64,000 nucleotides of DNA from Sphingomonas sp. CL5.1 (lineage in GTDB: Bacteria; Pseudomonadota; Alphaproteobacteria; Sphingomonadales; Sphingomonadaceae), in NCBI RefSeq assembly GCF_013344685.1, contig NZ_CP050137.1:3279001-3343000 (forward strand). Reading direction: 5' to 3'. Made by a program: the position numbers and the translations under genes. A model generated the notes under the pieces. The model searched no databases. It saw only the letters and a program-made list of their open reading frames with translations, and was not told where the DNA came from. How positions within the stretch are numbered: position 1 is the stretch's first letter; each line of letters begins with the position of its first letter. This document shows positions 40,652 to 49,558 of the stretch, piece after piece.

Positions 40652-40945
40652 CAGGCCGCCCGCACCGCCCTCGCCTCCTTCGCCGCCGACCGCGCCGATC
40701 ATCTGCGCGAACTGGCCGAGCGAGCCTTCGCCGCCGATATGGCCGACAATCTGCTGCAAGGTGTCGGCCGGCAGGCCGGTGGTCTCGGCGGCGGTGTCGA
40801 CGGTGTCGCCGTCCTGGGTATGGGCATGGCTGAGCGCGGCGATCGCCTGCTCCACCTGATCCTGCGGTAGCCCGACCTTGGCGGCCAGATTGGCCACGTC
40901 CACGTTCGACCCGAGCTGGCTCAGAATGGTGTCGATAAGTCCCAT
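40613..40945 (-). CDS. DUF937/YidB-like small glycine-rich protein
   Basis: A 110-residue protein starting MGLIDTILSQLG, with two short helical repeats (VDVANLAAKVGLPQDQVEQAI; then TTGLPADTLQQIVGHIG) and a glycine-rich C-terminus ending [13 protein letters not shown]. This matches the DUF937/YidB group of unknown function. GAGG lies 5-8 bases before the ATG. A strong hairpin with a T-run sits just upstream on the same strand, so expression from pckA would need readthrough. The end overlaps nfeD antisense. Confidence 0.82.
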   Translation of the reverse strand: MGLIDTILSQLGSNVDVANLAAKVGLPQDQVEQAIAALSHAHTQDGDTVDTAAETTGLPADTLQQIVGHIGGEGSLGQFAQMIGAVGGEGGEGGAGGLLSGLAGKLFGRG

Positions 40946-40957
40946 CGTTAACCTCGC

Positions 40958-41000
40958 AAAAACAACCCCCGGACAGCCACTGTAGCAGCGGTCGTCCGGG
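40958..41000 (-). terminator. Rho-independent terminator of pckA
   Basis: On the reverse strand the transcript downstream of pckA folds as CCCGGAC, a two-base bulge, CCGCTG, a CTA loop, CAGTGG, and GTCCGGG, followed by GGTTGTTTTTG. The nearly continuous stem and the T-rich tail fit an intrinsic terminator. It ends only 12 bases before the start codon of the DUF937-like gene. Confidence 0.75.
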
Positions 41001-41013
41001 CGCGCGAGCGCGA

Positions 41014-42621
<1,608 letters not shown>

Positions 42622-42763
42622 AAGCAACTCCCCTAAAAACCTAAGTATCACGCGCCCCCCGCATGAGAACGCGACGTCTCCGGCTCGCATAGAATTAGCG
42701 GTCCGCCCCGTCAAACCACGCGGGCATTGAGCCTGTGCCGTCTTTGCACTAGTCGGCTGTCTC

Positions 42764-43468
42764 ATGACGGCAACGATCGCGCTCGTCGACGACGACCGGA
42801 ATATCCTCACTTCGGTCTCGATCGCGCTTCAGACCGAGGGCTTCCTCACCCGTGTCTATTCGGATGGGGAGACCGCGCTGAAGGCGCTGATCGACAACCC
42901 GCCCGATCTCGCCATCTTCGACATCAAGATGCCACGGATGGACGGGCTGGAGCTGCTCCGCCGGCTGCGCGAGAAAAGCCAGATCCCGGTGATCTTCCTC
43001 ACTAGCAAGGACGACGAGCTGGACGAGGCGCTCGGCCTCGCGATGGGGGCGGACGATTATATCGCCAAGCCGTTCAGCCAGCGCCTGCTGATCGCGCGCA
43101 TCCGCGCGATCCTGCGCCGCGCGGAACTGACGCAGGCGCCGGAAGGGACGGAGACCGAGGCGCAGGGGCCGCTGGAACGCGGGCGGCTGGTGATGGACCC
43201 CGCGCGCCACCGCGTCACCTGGGGCGGCGCGGCGGTCACGCTGACGGTCACGGAATTCCTCATCCTCGAGACGCTCGCCCAGCGCCCCGGCATCGTGCGC
43301 ACCCGCAATCAGCTCATGGATGCGGCCTATCAGGACGACATCTACGTCGACGATCGCACCATCGACTCGCATATCAAGCGGGTGCGGCGTAAGTTCCGCG
43401 AGGTCGATCCCGAATTCGACGCTATCGAGACGCTCTATGGCGCCGGATACCGTTTCTCCGAGGAGTGA
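42764..43468 (+). CDS. chvI: Response regulator ChvI
   Basis: OmpR-type regulator of the ChvGI envelope/acid stress system. The 234-residue protein has a receiver domain (phospho-acceptor in [13 protein letters not shown], about residue 53; [26 protein letters not shown] follows) and a winged-helix DNA-binding domain ending [16 protein letters not shown] and [10 protein letters not shown]. The chvG start lies inside its last codons (32-base overlap). Confidence 0.95.
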   Translation: MTATIALVDDDRNILTSVSIALQTEGFLTRVYSDGETALKALIDNPPDLAIFDIKMPRMDGLELLRRLREKSQIPVIFLTSKDDELDEALGLAMGADDYIAKPFSQRLLIARIRAILRRAELTQAPEGTETEAQGPLERGRLVMDPARHRVTWGGAAVTLTVTEFLILETLAQRPGIVRTRNQLMDAAYQDDIYVDDRTIDSHIKRVRRKFREVDPEFDAIETLYGAGYRFSEE

Positions 43469-45002
43469 GGGCAGCGATCTCGCGCTGCGCTGGTCCGGCC
43501 GGGTTTCGCTGACCCGCCGCATTCTTGCGGTGAACATCTTCGCGCTGTTGCTGCTGGCGGGGGGATTCTTCTACCTCGATTCGTATCGCGTCCGCATCCT
43601 CGACAACCGCACCGAGCAGGCGATGCGCGAGGCGCGGCTGATCGCGGAGGCGTTGCAGGCCGTCACGCCGAAGCTGCGCGATCCACTGATCGTCCAGCTC
43701 GCGCAGGATACCGGCACGCGCATCCGCCTGTTCGGGCCGGACGGCAAGCTGATCGTGGACAGCCGCGCGCTGGGCAAGCGCAACTTCCAGCTCCTCGATC
43801 CGGACAAGGACGACAGCGGGCAGCGCATCGCGCGCTTCCTCGATGCCGGGATCGACACCGTGGTCGGCGCGGTGCGCGCGCCGCTCTATCGCGAGCATAA
43901 TGAGGGGCGCGACTGGCCCGATGTGCGCACCGCGCAATCCGGCCATGCCGCCGCGACCGTGTGGCGCGCGCCGGATCGCACGCCGGTCATCACCGCCGCC
44001 GCCCCGATGCTGGACGGCGCGGCGGTGATGACTGCGGTCAACGCGCGCGACATCACTCAGACGGTGCGCGTGGAACGATATCGCCTGAGCCTGGTGCTGC
44101 TGACGGTGACGATCGTCTCGATCCTGGTGTCGCTGTTCCTCGCACGGACGATCGTCCGCCCGCTGCGACGGCTGGCGCGCGCGGCGGTCCGCGTCAGGCT
44201 GGGCCGCGCGCGCGAGGTGGTGGTGCCGCGCCTCCCTGCGCGCAAGGACGAGATCGGGATGCTCGCCCGCGCGCTTTCCGACATGAGCCTCGCGCTGCGC
44301 GCCCGGATCGACGCGACCGAGGCGTTCGCGGCGGACGTGACGCACGAGCTGAAGAACCCGCTCGCCTCGCTCCGCTCGGCGGTCGACGGCCTCGGTCATG
44401 TCAAGGACCCGGAATTGCAGGAGCGGCTGCTGTCGATCGTGCGCGAGGACGTCCACCGGCTCGACCGGCTCATCACCGATATCTCGGAGGCCTCGCGGCT
44501 CGACGCGCAGCTAAGCCGCGCCAAGTTCGAGCCGGTCGACGTGGGCACGATGATCGAGGGCATGGTCACGCAGCGACGCGAGCGCGGGATAGAGCGCGGC
44601 GTGCGCATCCGCTTCGACCGCCCCGCCGGGGAGCGCCTCATCGTCTCGGGCGAAGGCGCGCGGCTGGAGCGTGTGTTCGAGAACCTGATCGACAACGCCC
44701 TCTCCTTTTCCCCGGACAGCGGCCTGATCGCGATCGCCGCGCGCCCGCTAGACGGTGAGCTGGAAGTGGTGGTGGAGGACGAAGGCCCCGGCGTGCCGGA
44801 GGATGCGCGCGAGGCGGTGTTCCGCCGCTTCCAGTCGATCCGCCCGCACAGCGAGGCGTTCGGCCAGCATTCGGGTCTCGGCCTCGCTATCGCGCGGACG
44901 ATCGTGGAGGGGCATCAGGGGGCGATCGAGGTGCGGGATCGCAAGGACCGCCTGAGCGGCGCGCGCTTCGTCGTGCGCCTGCCGCTGGCGGAAGGAGGCT
45001 GA
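43437..45002 (+). CDS. chvG: Sensor histidine kinase ChvG
   Basis: Inner-membrane sensor for ChvI, 521 residues. TM1 (about 27-46, [13 protein letters not shown]) and TM2 (about 218-238, [16 protein letters not shown]) flank a periplasmic domain of about 170 residues. HAMP, the H-box [16 protein letters not shown] and an ATPase domain ([33 protein letters not shown]) follow. The ATG inside chvI fits the expected N-terminal length. The gene opens the segment shared with the regulatory PTS genes downstream. Confidence 0.94.
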   Translation: MAPDTVSPRSEGSDLALRWSGRVSLTRRILAVNIFALLLLAGGFFYLDSYRVRILDNRTEQAMREARLIAEALQAVTPKLRDPLIVQLAQDTGTRIRLFGPDGKLIVDSRALGKRNFQLLDPDKDDSGQRIARFLDAGIDTVVGAVRAPLYREHNEGRDWPDVRTAQSGHAAATVWRAPDRTPVITAAAPMLDGAAVMTAVNARDITQTVRVERYRLSLVLLTVTIVSILVSLFLARTIVRPLRRLARAAVRVRLGRAREVVVPRLPARKDEIGMLARALSDMSLALRARIDATEAFAADVTHELKNPLASLRSAVDGLGHVKDPELQERLLSIVREDVHRLDRLITDISEASRLDAQLSRAKFEPVDVGTMIEGMVTQRRERGIERGVRIRFDRPAGERLIVSGEGARLERVFENLIDNALSFSPDSGLIAIAARPLDGELEVVVEDEGPGVPEDAREAVFRRFQSIRPHSEAFGQHSGLGLAIARTIVEGHQGAIEVRDRKDRLSGARFVVRLPLAEGG

Positions 45003-45003
45003 C

Positions 45004-45423
45004 ATGCCCGCGCTTGAGACGATCCACGCCACCAGCGTCGCGATCGGCGGGCGGGCGGTGCTGCTGATCGGCCCATCGGGATCGGGCAAGTCCGATCTCG
45101 CGCTACGGCTGATCGATCGCGGCGCGGTGCTGGTGTCGGATGATTACACCGATCTCGATGGCGCCGGCGACACACTGATTGCCCGCCCGCCGGCGACGAT
45201 CGCCGGGCGGATCGAGGTGCGCGGGGTGGGCATCGTCGATCTGCCATATCTCGACCACGCGCCGGTGGGGCTGGCGGTGCGCCTCGACGCGCGGGTCGAA
45301 CGGATGCCGGAACCGGCCACATGCACCCTTGCCGAACGCGTGGTTCCGGCTATCGCGGTCAATCCGTTCGAGGCTTCCGCCCCGATCAAGATCGAGCTTG
45401 CGATGCGCCGGATTTCCTCGTGA
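45004..45423 (+). CDS. hprK: Short HPr kinase/phosphorylase (C-terminal domain only)
   Basis: Phosphorylates HPr on a serine, linking PTS to metabolism. The 139-residue protein contains only the catalytic domain: Walker A GPSGSGKSDLALRLI (about 19-33), LVSDDYTDL, and the HprK signature EVRGVGIVDLP. The N-terminal domain of Firmicute HprK is absent, as normal for alphaproteobacteria. It begins one base after chvG and overlaps rapZ at GTGA. The HPr encoded 1.3 kb downstream retains the target serine. Confidence 0.92.
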   Translation: MPALETIHATSVAIGGRAVLLIGPSGSGKSDLALRLIDRGAVLVSDDYTDLDGAGDTLIARPPATIAGRIEVRGVGIVDLPYLDHAPVGLAVRLDARVERMPEPATCTLAERVVPAIAVNPFEASAPIKIELAMRRISS

Positions 45424-46334
45424 CCCCGCCCCCGGAGATATTGCTCGTCACCGGCATGTCCGGCGCCGGCAAGTCGACCGTGCTTAAGACGCTGGAAGAC
45501 CTCGGCTGGGAGGTGGTGGACAATCTGCCGCTCTCGCTGCTCGACCGGTTGCTCAACGCCCTGCCGCCCGAAGGGACAGAGGGGATGCAGCGCCCGCTCG
45601 CCCTCGGCATAGGCGCGCGCACGCGGGATTTCGACGCGGCGCAGGTCGTCGCGCAGGTCGATCGGCTCCGCGCCAAGGGCGGCTATGAGATCGGCACGCT
45701 GTTCCTCGATTGCGATTCGGACGAGCTGGCCCGGCGCTACGACGAGACACGCCGCCGCCATCCGCTCGCACTCGACCGGCCGGCGCGCGACGGGATCGAG
45801 CGCGAGCGGGAGTTGCTCGCGCCGCTCCGCCGCTGGGCCAACCGGTTGATCGACACCAGCCATTTCAACGCCAATGCGCTGGCGCAGCAGGTGCGCGCGG
45901 CCTTCTCCCGCTCCGGGCTGGGCGATACGATCGTCTCGGTCATGTCATTCGGCTTCGCGCGCGGGCTGCCGGGCGACGCCGACCTGGTGTTCGACATGCG
46001 CTTCCTGCGCAATCCGCATTGGGAGCCGTCGCTGCGCCCCGGCACCGGCCAGGATGAGGATGTCGCCGCCTATATCGTCGCCGATCCCGCCTATGCGGAC
46101 GCGCTGCGGCGGATCGAGGATCTGCTGCTGCTGCTCGTCCCGCGCTATATCGCGGAGGGAAAAGCCTATGTCACGATCGCGTTCGGCTGTACCGGGGGGA
46201 GACATCGCTCGGTCCATGTCGCCGAACGGGTGGCGGGGCGGTTGCTTAATGCCGGATTTTCGCCCACGGTCACGCATCGCGATCTCGCGGCGGCGCCGCA
46301 GGATGCGCTTGAGGGACACCCGATAGGGCAATGA
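45420..46334 (+). CDS. rapZ: RapZ/YvcJ family nucleotide-binding protein
   Basis: P-loop protein of 304 residues. Walker A is VTGMSGAGKSTVL, followed by DLGWEVVDNLPLSLL, and the C-terminal domain carries AFGCTGGRHRSVHVAE. In E. coli RapZ recruits RNase E to the small RNA GlmZ; that RNA is not expected here, so the role in alphaproteobacteria is less clear. The GTG start lies in a GTGA overlap with hprK, and it ends in an ATGA overlap with the EIIA gene. Confidence 0.93.
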   Translation: MTPPPEILLVTGMSGAGKSTVLKTLEDLGWEVVDNLPLSLLDRLLNALPPEGTEGMQRPLALGIGARTRDFDAAQVVAQVDRLRAKGGYEIGTLFLDCDSDELARRYDETRRRHPLALDRPARDGIERERELLAPLRRWANRLIDTSHFNANALAQQVRAAFSRSGLGDTIVSVMSFGFARGLPGDADLVFDMRFLRNPHWEPSLRPGTGQDEDVAAYIVADPAYADALRRIEDLLLLLVPRYIAEGKAYVTIAFGCTGGRHRSVHVAERVAGRLLNAGFSPTVTHRDLAAAPQDALEGHPIGQ

Positions 46335-46759
46335 ACGACCTGAACAAGCAATTGATCGGCCTGGTACTGGTAACGCACGGGCGCCTCGCCGACGAATTCG
46401 TCACCGCGATGGAGCATGTCGTCGGCCCCCAGCAGCAGGTCCGCACCGTCGCGATCGGCCCCGATGACGACATGGAGGCGCGGCGCGGAGACATCCGCGA
46501 TGCGATTGCCGCCGTCGACGCCGGGCGCGGCGTGATCGTGCTGACCGACCTGTTCGGCGGCACGCCCTCGAACCTCGCCATCTCGCTGATGGAGCGCGGC
46601 CGGGTGGAGGTGATCGCCGGCATCAACCTGCCGATGCTGATCCGGCTCGAATCGGCGCGCAAGGCGATGACGGTGGTCGCCGCCGTCGCCGCCGCGCGCG
46701 AGGCGGGGCGCAAATATATCTCGGTCGCATCGGAAGTGCTGGGCGAGGCCGCTGCGTGA
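46331..46759 (+). CDS. PTS EIIA component, mannose family
   Basis: A 142-residue phosphocarrier with the active histidine in LVLVTHGRLADEF (about 16) and the family motif VLTDLFGGTPSNLA (about 69-82). No membrane EIIB/EIIC components are encoded nearby, so it is probably regulatory and not for transport. It is coupled to rapZ by ATGA and to HPr by GTGA. Confidence 0.94.
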   Translation: MNDLNKQLIGLVLVTHGRLADEFVTAMEHVVGPQQQVRTVAIGPDDDMEARRGDIRDAIAAVDAGRGVIVLTDLFGGTPSNLAISLMERGRVEVIAGINLPMLIRLESARKAMTVVAAVAAAREAGRKYISVASEVLGEAAA

Positions 46760-47025
46760 CGGTCTCGCGTGAGGTGCAGATCACCAACCGCCGCGGCCTC
46801 CACGCCCGCGCCAGCGCGAAATTCGTGACGCTCGCCTCGGCCCAGCCGATTCCGGTCAGCGTCGCCAAGGGCTGCTCCAGCGTCACCGGCACCTCGATCA
46901 TGGGGCTGATGATGCTTGGCGCGGCGATGGGGGACACGATCGTCATCAGCGCGGTCGGCGAGGCGGCCGAACAGGTGGTTTCCGCCATGTGCGAGCTGGT
47001 CGAGGCCAAGTTCGGCGAGGATTGA
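46756..47025 (+). CDS. ptsH: Phosphocarrier protein HPr
   Basis: An 89-residue phosphocarrier. The EI-dependent histidine lies in NRRGLHARASAKFV (about residue 16) and the HprK-target serine in GTSIMGLMMLG (about 47). Both sites are intact, consistent with dual control by EI and HprK. It starts with GTG in a GTGA overlap and ends one base into the start of the next gene (TGATG). Confidence 0.95.
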   Translation: MTVSREVQITNRRGLHARASAKFVTLASAQPIPVSVAKGCSSVTGTSIMGLMMLGAAMGDTIVISAVGEAAEQVVSAMCELVEAKFGED

Positions 47026-47825
47026 TGCCCCGCCAGATCACCGCTTATTCCAATCCGCTGGTGAAGCACGTCCGCGACCTGCGCGACAAGCGACACCGCC
47101 GCGAGTCACGCCAGTTCCTCGCCGAAGGGCTGCGCATCCTCACCGAGGCGCATGAGACGGGGCGCCTCCCCCGCCTGCTGTTCTTCGCCGCCGCCAGCGC
47201 GCGGCATCCGCTGGTCGAGCGACTGGTCGCGGCGGTCGAGGCGGCCGGCGGCGAGGCGATCGAGACGACGCCGGACATCCTTTCCAAACTCTCCGGCAAG
47301 GACAATCCGCAGGCCGTCGTCGGCGTGTTCGATGAGTTCGCCACCGCCCTCGACGCGCTCGACCGGAGCGGCGCCGGCATCTGGCTGGTCGCCGAGCGGC
47401 TGCGCGATCCGGGCAATCTCGGCACGATCCTTCGTACCGGCGATGCGGTCGGCACCGGCGGGCTGATCCTGATCGGCGATTGCGTCGATCCCTTCTCGGT
47501 CGAAGCGGTGCGCGCCAGCATGGGGGCGCTGTTCACGGTGCCGGTGGTGCGCTGCGATTGGGAGGCGTTTCTGACATGGCTGCGCGCCGGGCCGGGCATG
47601 TTGGTCGGCCTCAGCCTCCAGACCAAGCATGACTATCGCGCGCCCTCCTACCCCGCCCCCACCTTCCTCCTCACCGGCAACGAGGCGCAGGGGCTGCCGG
47701 AGGAATATGAGGCCGCTTGCGACCTGCTCGTGAAGCTGCCGATGCTCGGCAAGGCGGACAGTCTCAACGCGGCGGTGGCGACCGCCGTGATGGCCTATCA
47801 GGTGCTTGCAAGCCAGCGCGGATAG
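47025..47825 (+). CDS. TrmH family (SpoU) RNA methyltransferase
   Basis: Trefoil-knot rRNA/tRNA 2'-O-methyltransferase of 266 residues. An N-terminal SpoU substrate-binding region (about 15-100) is followed by the catalytic motifs: AERLRDPGNLGTILRT (motif 1, Asn-Leu-Gly-Arg-type), LTGNEAQGLPEE (motif 2) and MLGKADSLNAAVATAV (motif 3). The target nucleotide is unknown. The ATG overlaps the HPr stop by one base. Confidence 0.92.
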   Translation: MPRQITAYSNPLVKHVRDLRDKRHRRESRQFLAEGLRILTEAHETGRLPRLLFFAAASARHPLVERLVAAVEAAGGEAIETTPDILSKLSGKDNPQAVVGVFDEFATALDALDRSGAGIWLVAERLRDPGNLGTILRTGDAVGTGGLILIGDCVDPFSVEAVRASMGALFTVPVVRCDWEAFLTWLRAGPGMLVGLSLQTKHDYRAPSYPAPTFLLTGNEAQGLPEEYEAACDLLVKLPMLGKADSLNAAVATAVMAYQVLASQRG

Positions 47826-47851
47826 AAGCTATCGCCATACCGGGTTTTTGA

Positions 47852-48724
47852 ATGGAACGGGATGAGGGCATGAAGCGCTTCGAGGGCACCCAGAGCTATG
47901 TCGCGACCGAGGATCTGAAGGTCGCGGTCAACGCCGCCGTCATGCTCCGCCGCCCGCTGCTGGTGAAGGGCGAGCCGGGCACCGGCAAGACCGTCCTCGC
48001 CTATGAGATCGCCAAGGCGACCGGCGCGCCGCTGATCGAGTGGAACGTCAAGTCCACCACCAAGGCGCAGCAAGGCCTCTATGAATATGACGCGGTCGCC
48101 CGCCTGCGCGACGGCCAGCTCGGTGACGAGCGTGTCCACGACATCTCGAACTATATCCGCAAGGGCAAATTGTGGGAGGCGTTCACCGCGCCGCAGCTTC
48201 CCGTCCTGCTGATCGACGAGATCGACAAGGCCGATATCGAGTTCCCCAACGACCTGTTGCAGGAACTCGACCGGATGGAGTTCCACGTTTACGAAACGCG
48301 CGAAACCGTCCGCGCTGCCGAGCGCCCGATCGTCGTCATCACCTCGAACAACGAGAAGGAACTGCCCGACGCCTTCCTGCGCCGCTGCTTCTTCCACTAC
48401 ATCAAATTCCCCGATCGCGAGACGATGCAGGCGATCGTCGACGTCCACTTCCCCGGCATCCAGAAGATGCTGGTGAGCAAGGCGATGGATATCTTCTACG
48501 AGGTTCGCGAGGTGCCCGGCCTCAAGAAGAAACCCTCGACCAGCGAATTGCTCGACTGGCTCAAGCTGCTGCTGCACGAGGACATGCCGCTGGACGTGCT
48601 CCAGAACCGCGACCCGACCAAGGCGATCCCGCCGCTGCACGGCGCGCTGCTCAAGAACGAGCAGGACGTGATGTTGTTCGAGCGGCTGGCGTTCATGGCG
48701 AAGCGGCAGGCCAATCGCCCCTGA
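47852..48724 (+). CDS. MoxR-type AAA+ ATPase
   Basis: Chaperone-like AAA+ ATPase of 290 residues with Walker A VKGEPGTGKTVLA, Walker B VLLIDEIDKAD, sensor-1 ITSNNEKELPDAFLRRC and arginine-finger region. MoxR proteins act with VWA-domain partners to mature enzymes or complexes. The normal CoxE-like partner is not next to it; a matching VWA gene lies near 7.9 kb. A second ATG six codons downstream is a possible start and matches related N-termini (KRFEG). Confidence 0.94.
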   Translation: MERDEGMKRFEGTQSYVATEDLKVAVNAAVMLRRPLLVKGEPGTGKTVLAYEIAKATGAPLIEWNVKSTTKAQQGLYEYDAVARLRDGQLGDERVHDISNYIRKGKLWEAFTAPQLPVLLIDEIDKADIEFPNDLLQELDRMEFHVYETRETVRAAERPIVVITSNNEKELPDAFLRRCFFHYIKFPDRETMQAIVDVHFPGIQKMLVSKAMDIFYEVREVPGLKKKPSTSELLDWLKLLLHEDMPLDVLQNRDPTKAIPPLHGALLKNEQDVMLFERLAFMAKRQANRP

Positions 48725-48750
48725 TTGTCGGCGAATCGATGAAGCGAGTC

Positions 48751-48774
48751 CCCGGCGCGACGATTCGCGCCGGG
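48751..48774 (+). terminator. GC-rich hairpin after moxR
   Basis: A perfect 9-bp stem CCCGGCGCG/CGCGCCGGG with a six-base loop lies 26 bases after the moxR stop. There is no T-run, so this may be an attenuated terminator or an mRNA 3' end protector and not a classical intrinsic terminator. Confidence 0.4.
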
Positions 48775-48786
48775 CGATAACCGGTT

Positions 48787-48806
48787 GTTAACCAATAAAG
48801 GTAACC
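48787..48806 (+). promoter_or_regulatory. Possible CtrA-like TTAACC sites upstream of the CHAP gene
   Basis: GTTAACC (48787-48793) and GGTAACC (48800-48806) are spaced 13 bases apart in an AT-rich patch before the CHAP-domain gene. TTAACCA resembles the half-site of the cell-cycle regulator CtrA. Peptidoglycan hydrolase genes are plausible CtrA targets in alphaproteobacteria, but the full TTAA-N7-TTAA consensus is not present. Confidence 0.25.
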
Positions 48807-48840
48807 ATTCCGCCATCAGTGCAAGCTGAGAGAGCGGCGG

Positions 48841-49401
48841 GTGTTTAGACGATTTTCTTTCGGCCTGATGGGCCTTGCGGTTGCCGCGTCGGCCGTTCCT
48901 GCGTCCGCCGCGCTGCTGGATTATGTCGGGCAATGCGTGCCGTTCGCGCGCGCCGCGTCGGGCATCCAGATCTACGGCGACGCCTGGACATGGTGGGATC
49001 AGGCAGAGGGCCGCTATCCGCGCGGTCATCAGCCGAAGGTCGGCGCGGTCATCGCTTTCGCGAAGCAAGCCCGTCTCCCGCTCGGCCATGTCGCGGTTGT
49101 CAGCCGCATCGTGGAACGGCGCGTGCTGATGCTCACCCACGCCAACTGGTCCCGCATCGACGGTGCGCGGGGGCACACCGAGCAGGACGTGACGCTCTAC
49201 GACGTATCGCCACGCAACGACTGGAGCGAGGTGAAGGTCTGGTATCGCGACTCCCAGGGGCTGGGCGGCACGATCTACAGCGTCAACGGCTTCATCTACG
49301 CGCCGGGCCAGCCTTCGCCCGAACTCACCTCGCGCAACCCCGATTATGTCGGCGCGCTGATCGACGCCTATGTCCCGGATGCCGGACGGGCGATGCGGTA
49401 G
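48841..49401 (+). CDS. Secreted CHAP-domain protein (cysteine amidohydrolase/peptidase)
   Basis: A 186-residue exported protein with a signal peptide ending ASAAL. The CHAP (NlpC/P60-like) catalytic cysteine is in VGQCVPFARAASG (about residue 36), the histidine in PLGHVAVVSRI (about 83), and an asparagine in THANWSRID follows. Such enzymes usually cut peptidoglycan peptides. The start is GTG after a GAGAGAGCGGCGG region. Possible CtrA-like sites lie upstream, suggesting cell-cycle expression, which is inference. Confidence 0.87.
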   Translation: MFRRFSFGLMGLAVAASAVPASAALLDYVGQCVPFARAASGIQIYGDAWTWWDQAEGRYPRGHQPKVGAVIAFAKQARLPLGHVAVVSRIVERRVLMLTHANWSRIDGARGHTEQDVTLYDVSPRNDWSEVKVWYRDSQGLGGTIYSVNGFIYAPGQPSPELTSRNPDYVGALIDAYVPDAGRAMR

Positions 49402-49408
49402 ACCTATT

Positions 49409-49429
49409 CGGCAGCTTTATTGCCGTTTT
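49409..49429 (+). terminator. Short intrinsic terminator after the CHAP gene
   Basis: CGGCA, a seven-base AT-rich loop, TGCCG and TTTT lie just after the CHAP stop codon. The five-base stem is short, so confidence is moderate. Confidence 0.45.
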
Positions 49430-49558
49430 GTAACATGGACGACACACAGCAGCTACAAAGTGTCCGTTTCGTAACTTTGCAATTGTGCTCCTCAATGCCG
49501 CTTTGGCACTGCCTTCTGATCGCCAACAGGGATTCAGGCGGTTCAAGAGGGGGAATCA

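Noticed and set aside
42622..42763. Gap between pckA and chvI examined for a small RNA or CRISPR-like repeats
   Set aside because: Only ribosome sites and unassigned promoter DNA are visible; no repeats or stable hairpin with a T-run. No CRISPR array was seen anywhere in the window.
49501..49525. TGGCAC at 49504-49509 resembling the -24 element of a sigma-54 promoter before the TonB-dependent receptor gene
   Set aside because: The required TTGC-type -12 element at the right spacing is absent (TTCTGA is found), so the match is by chance.
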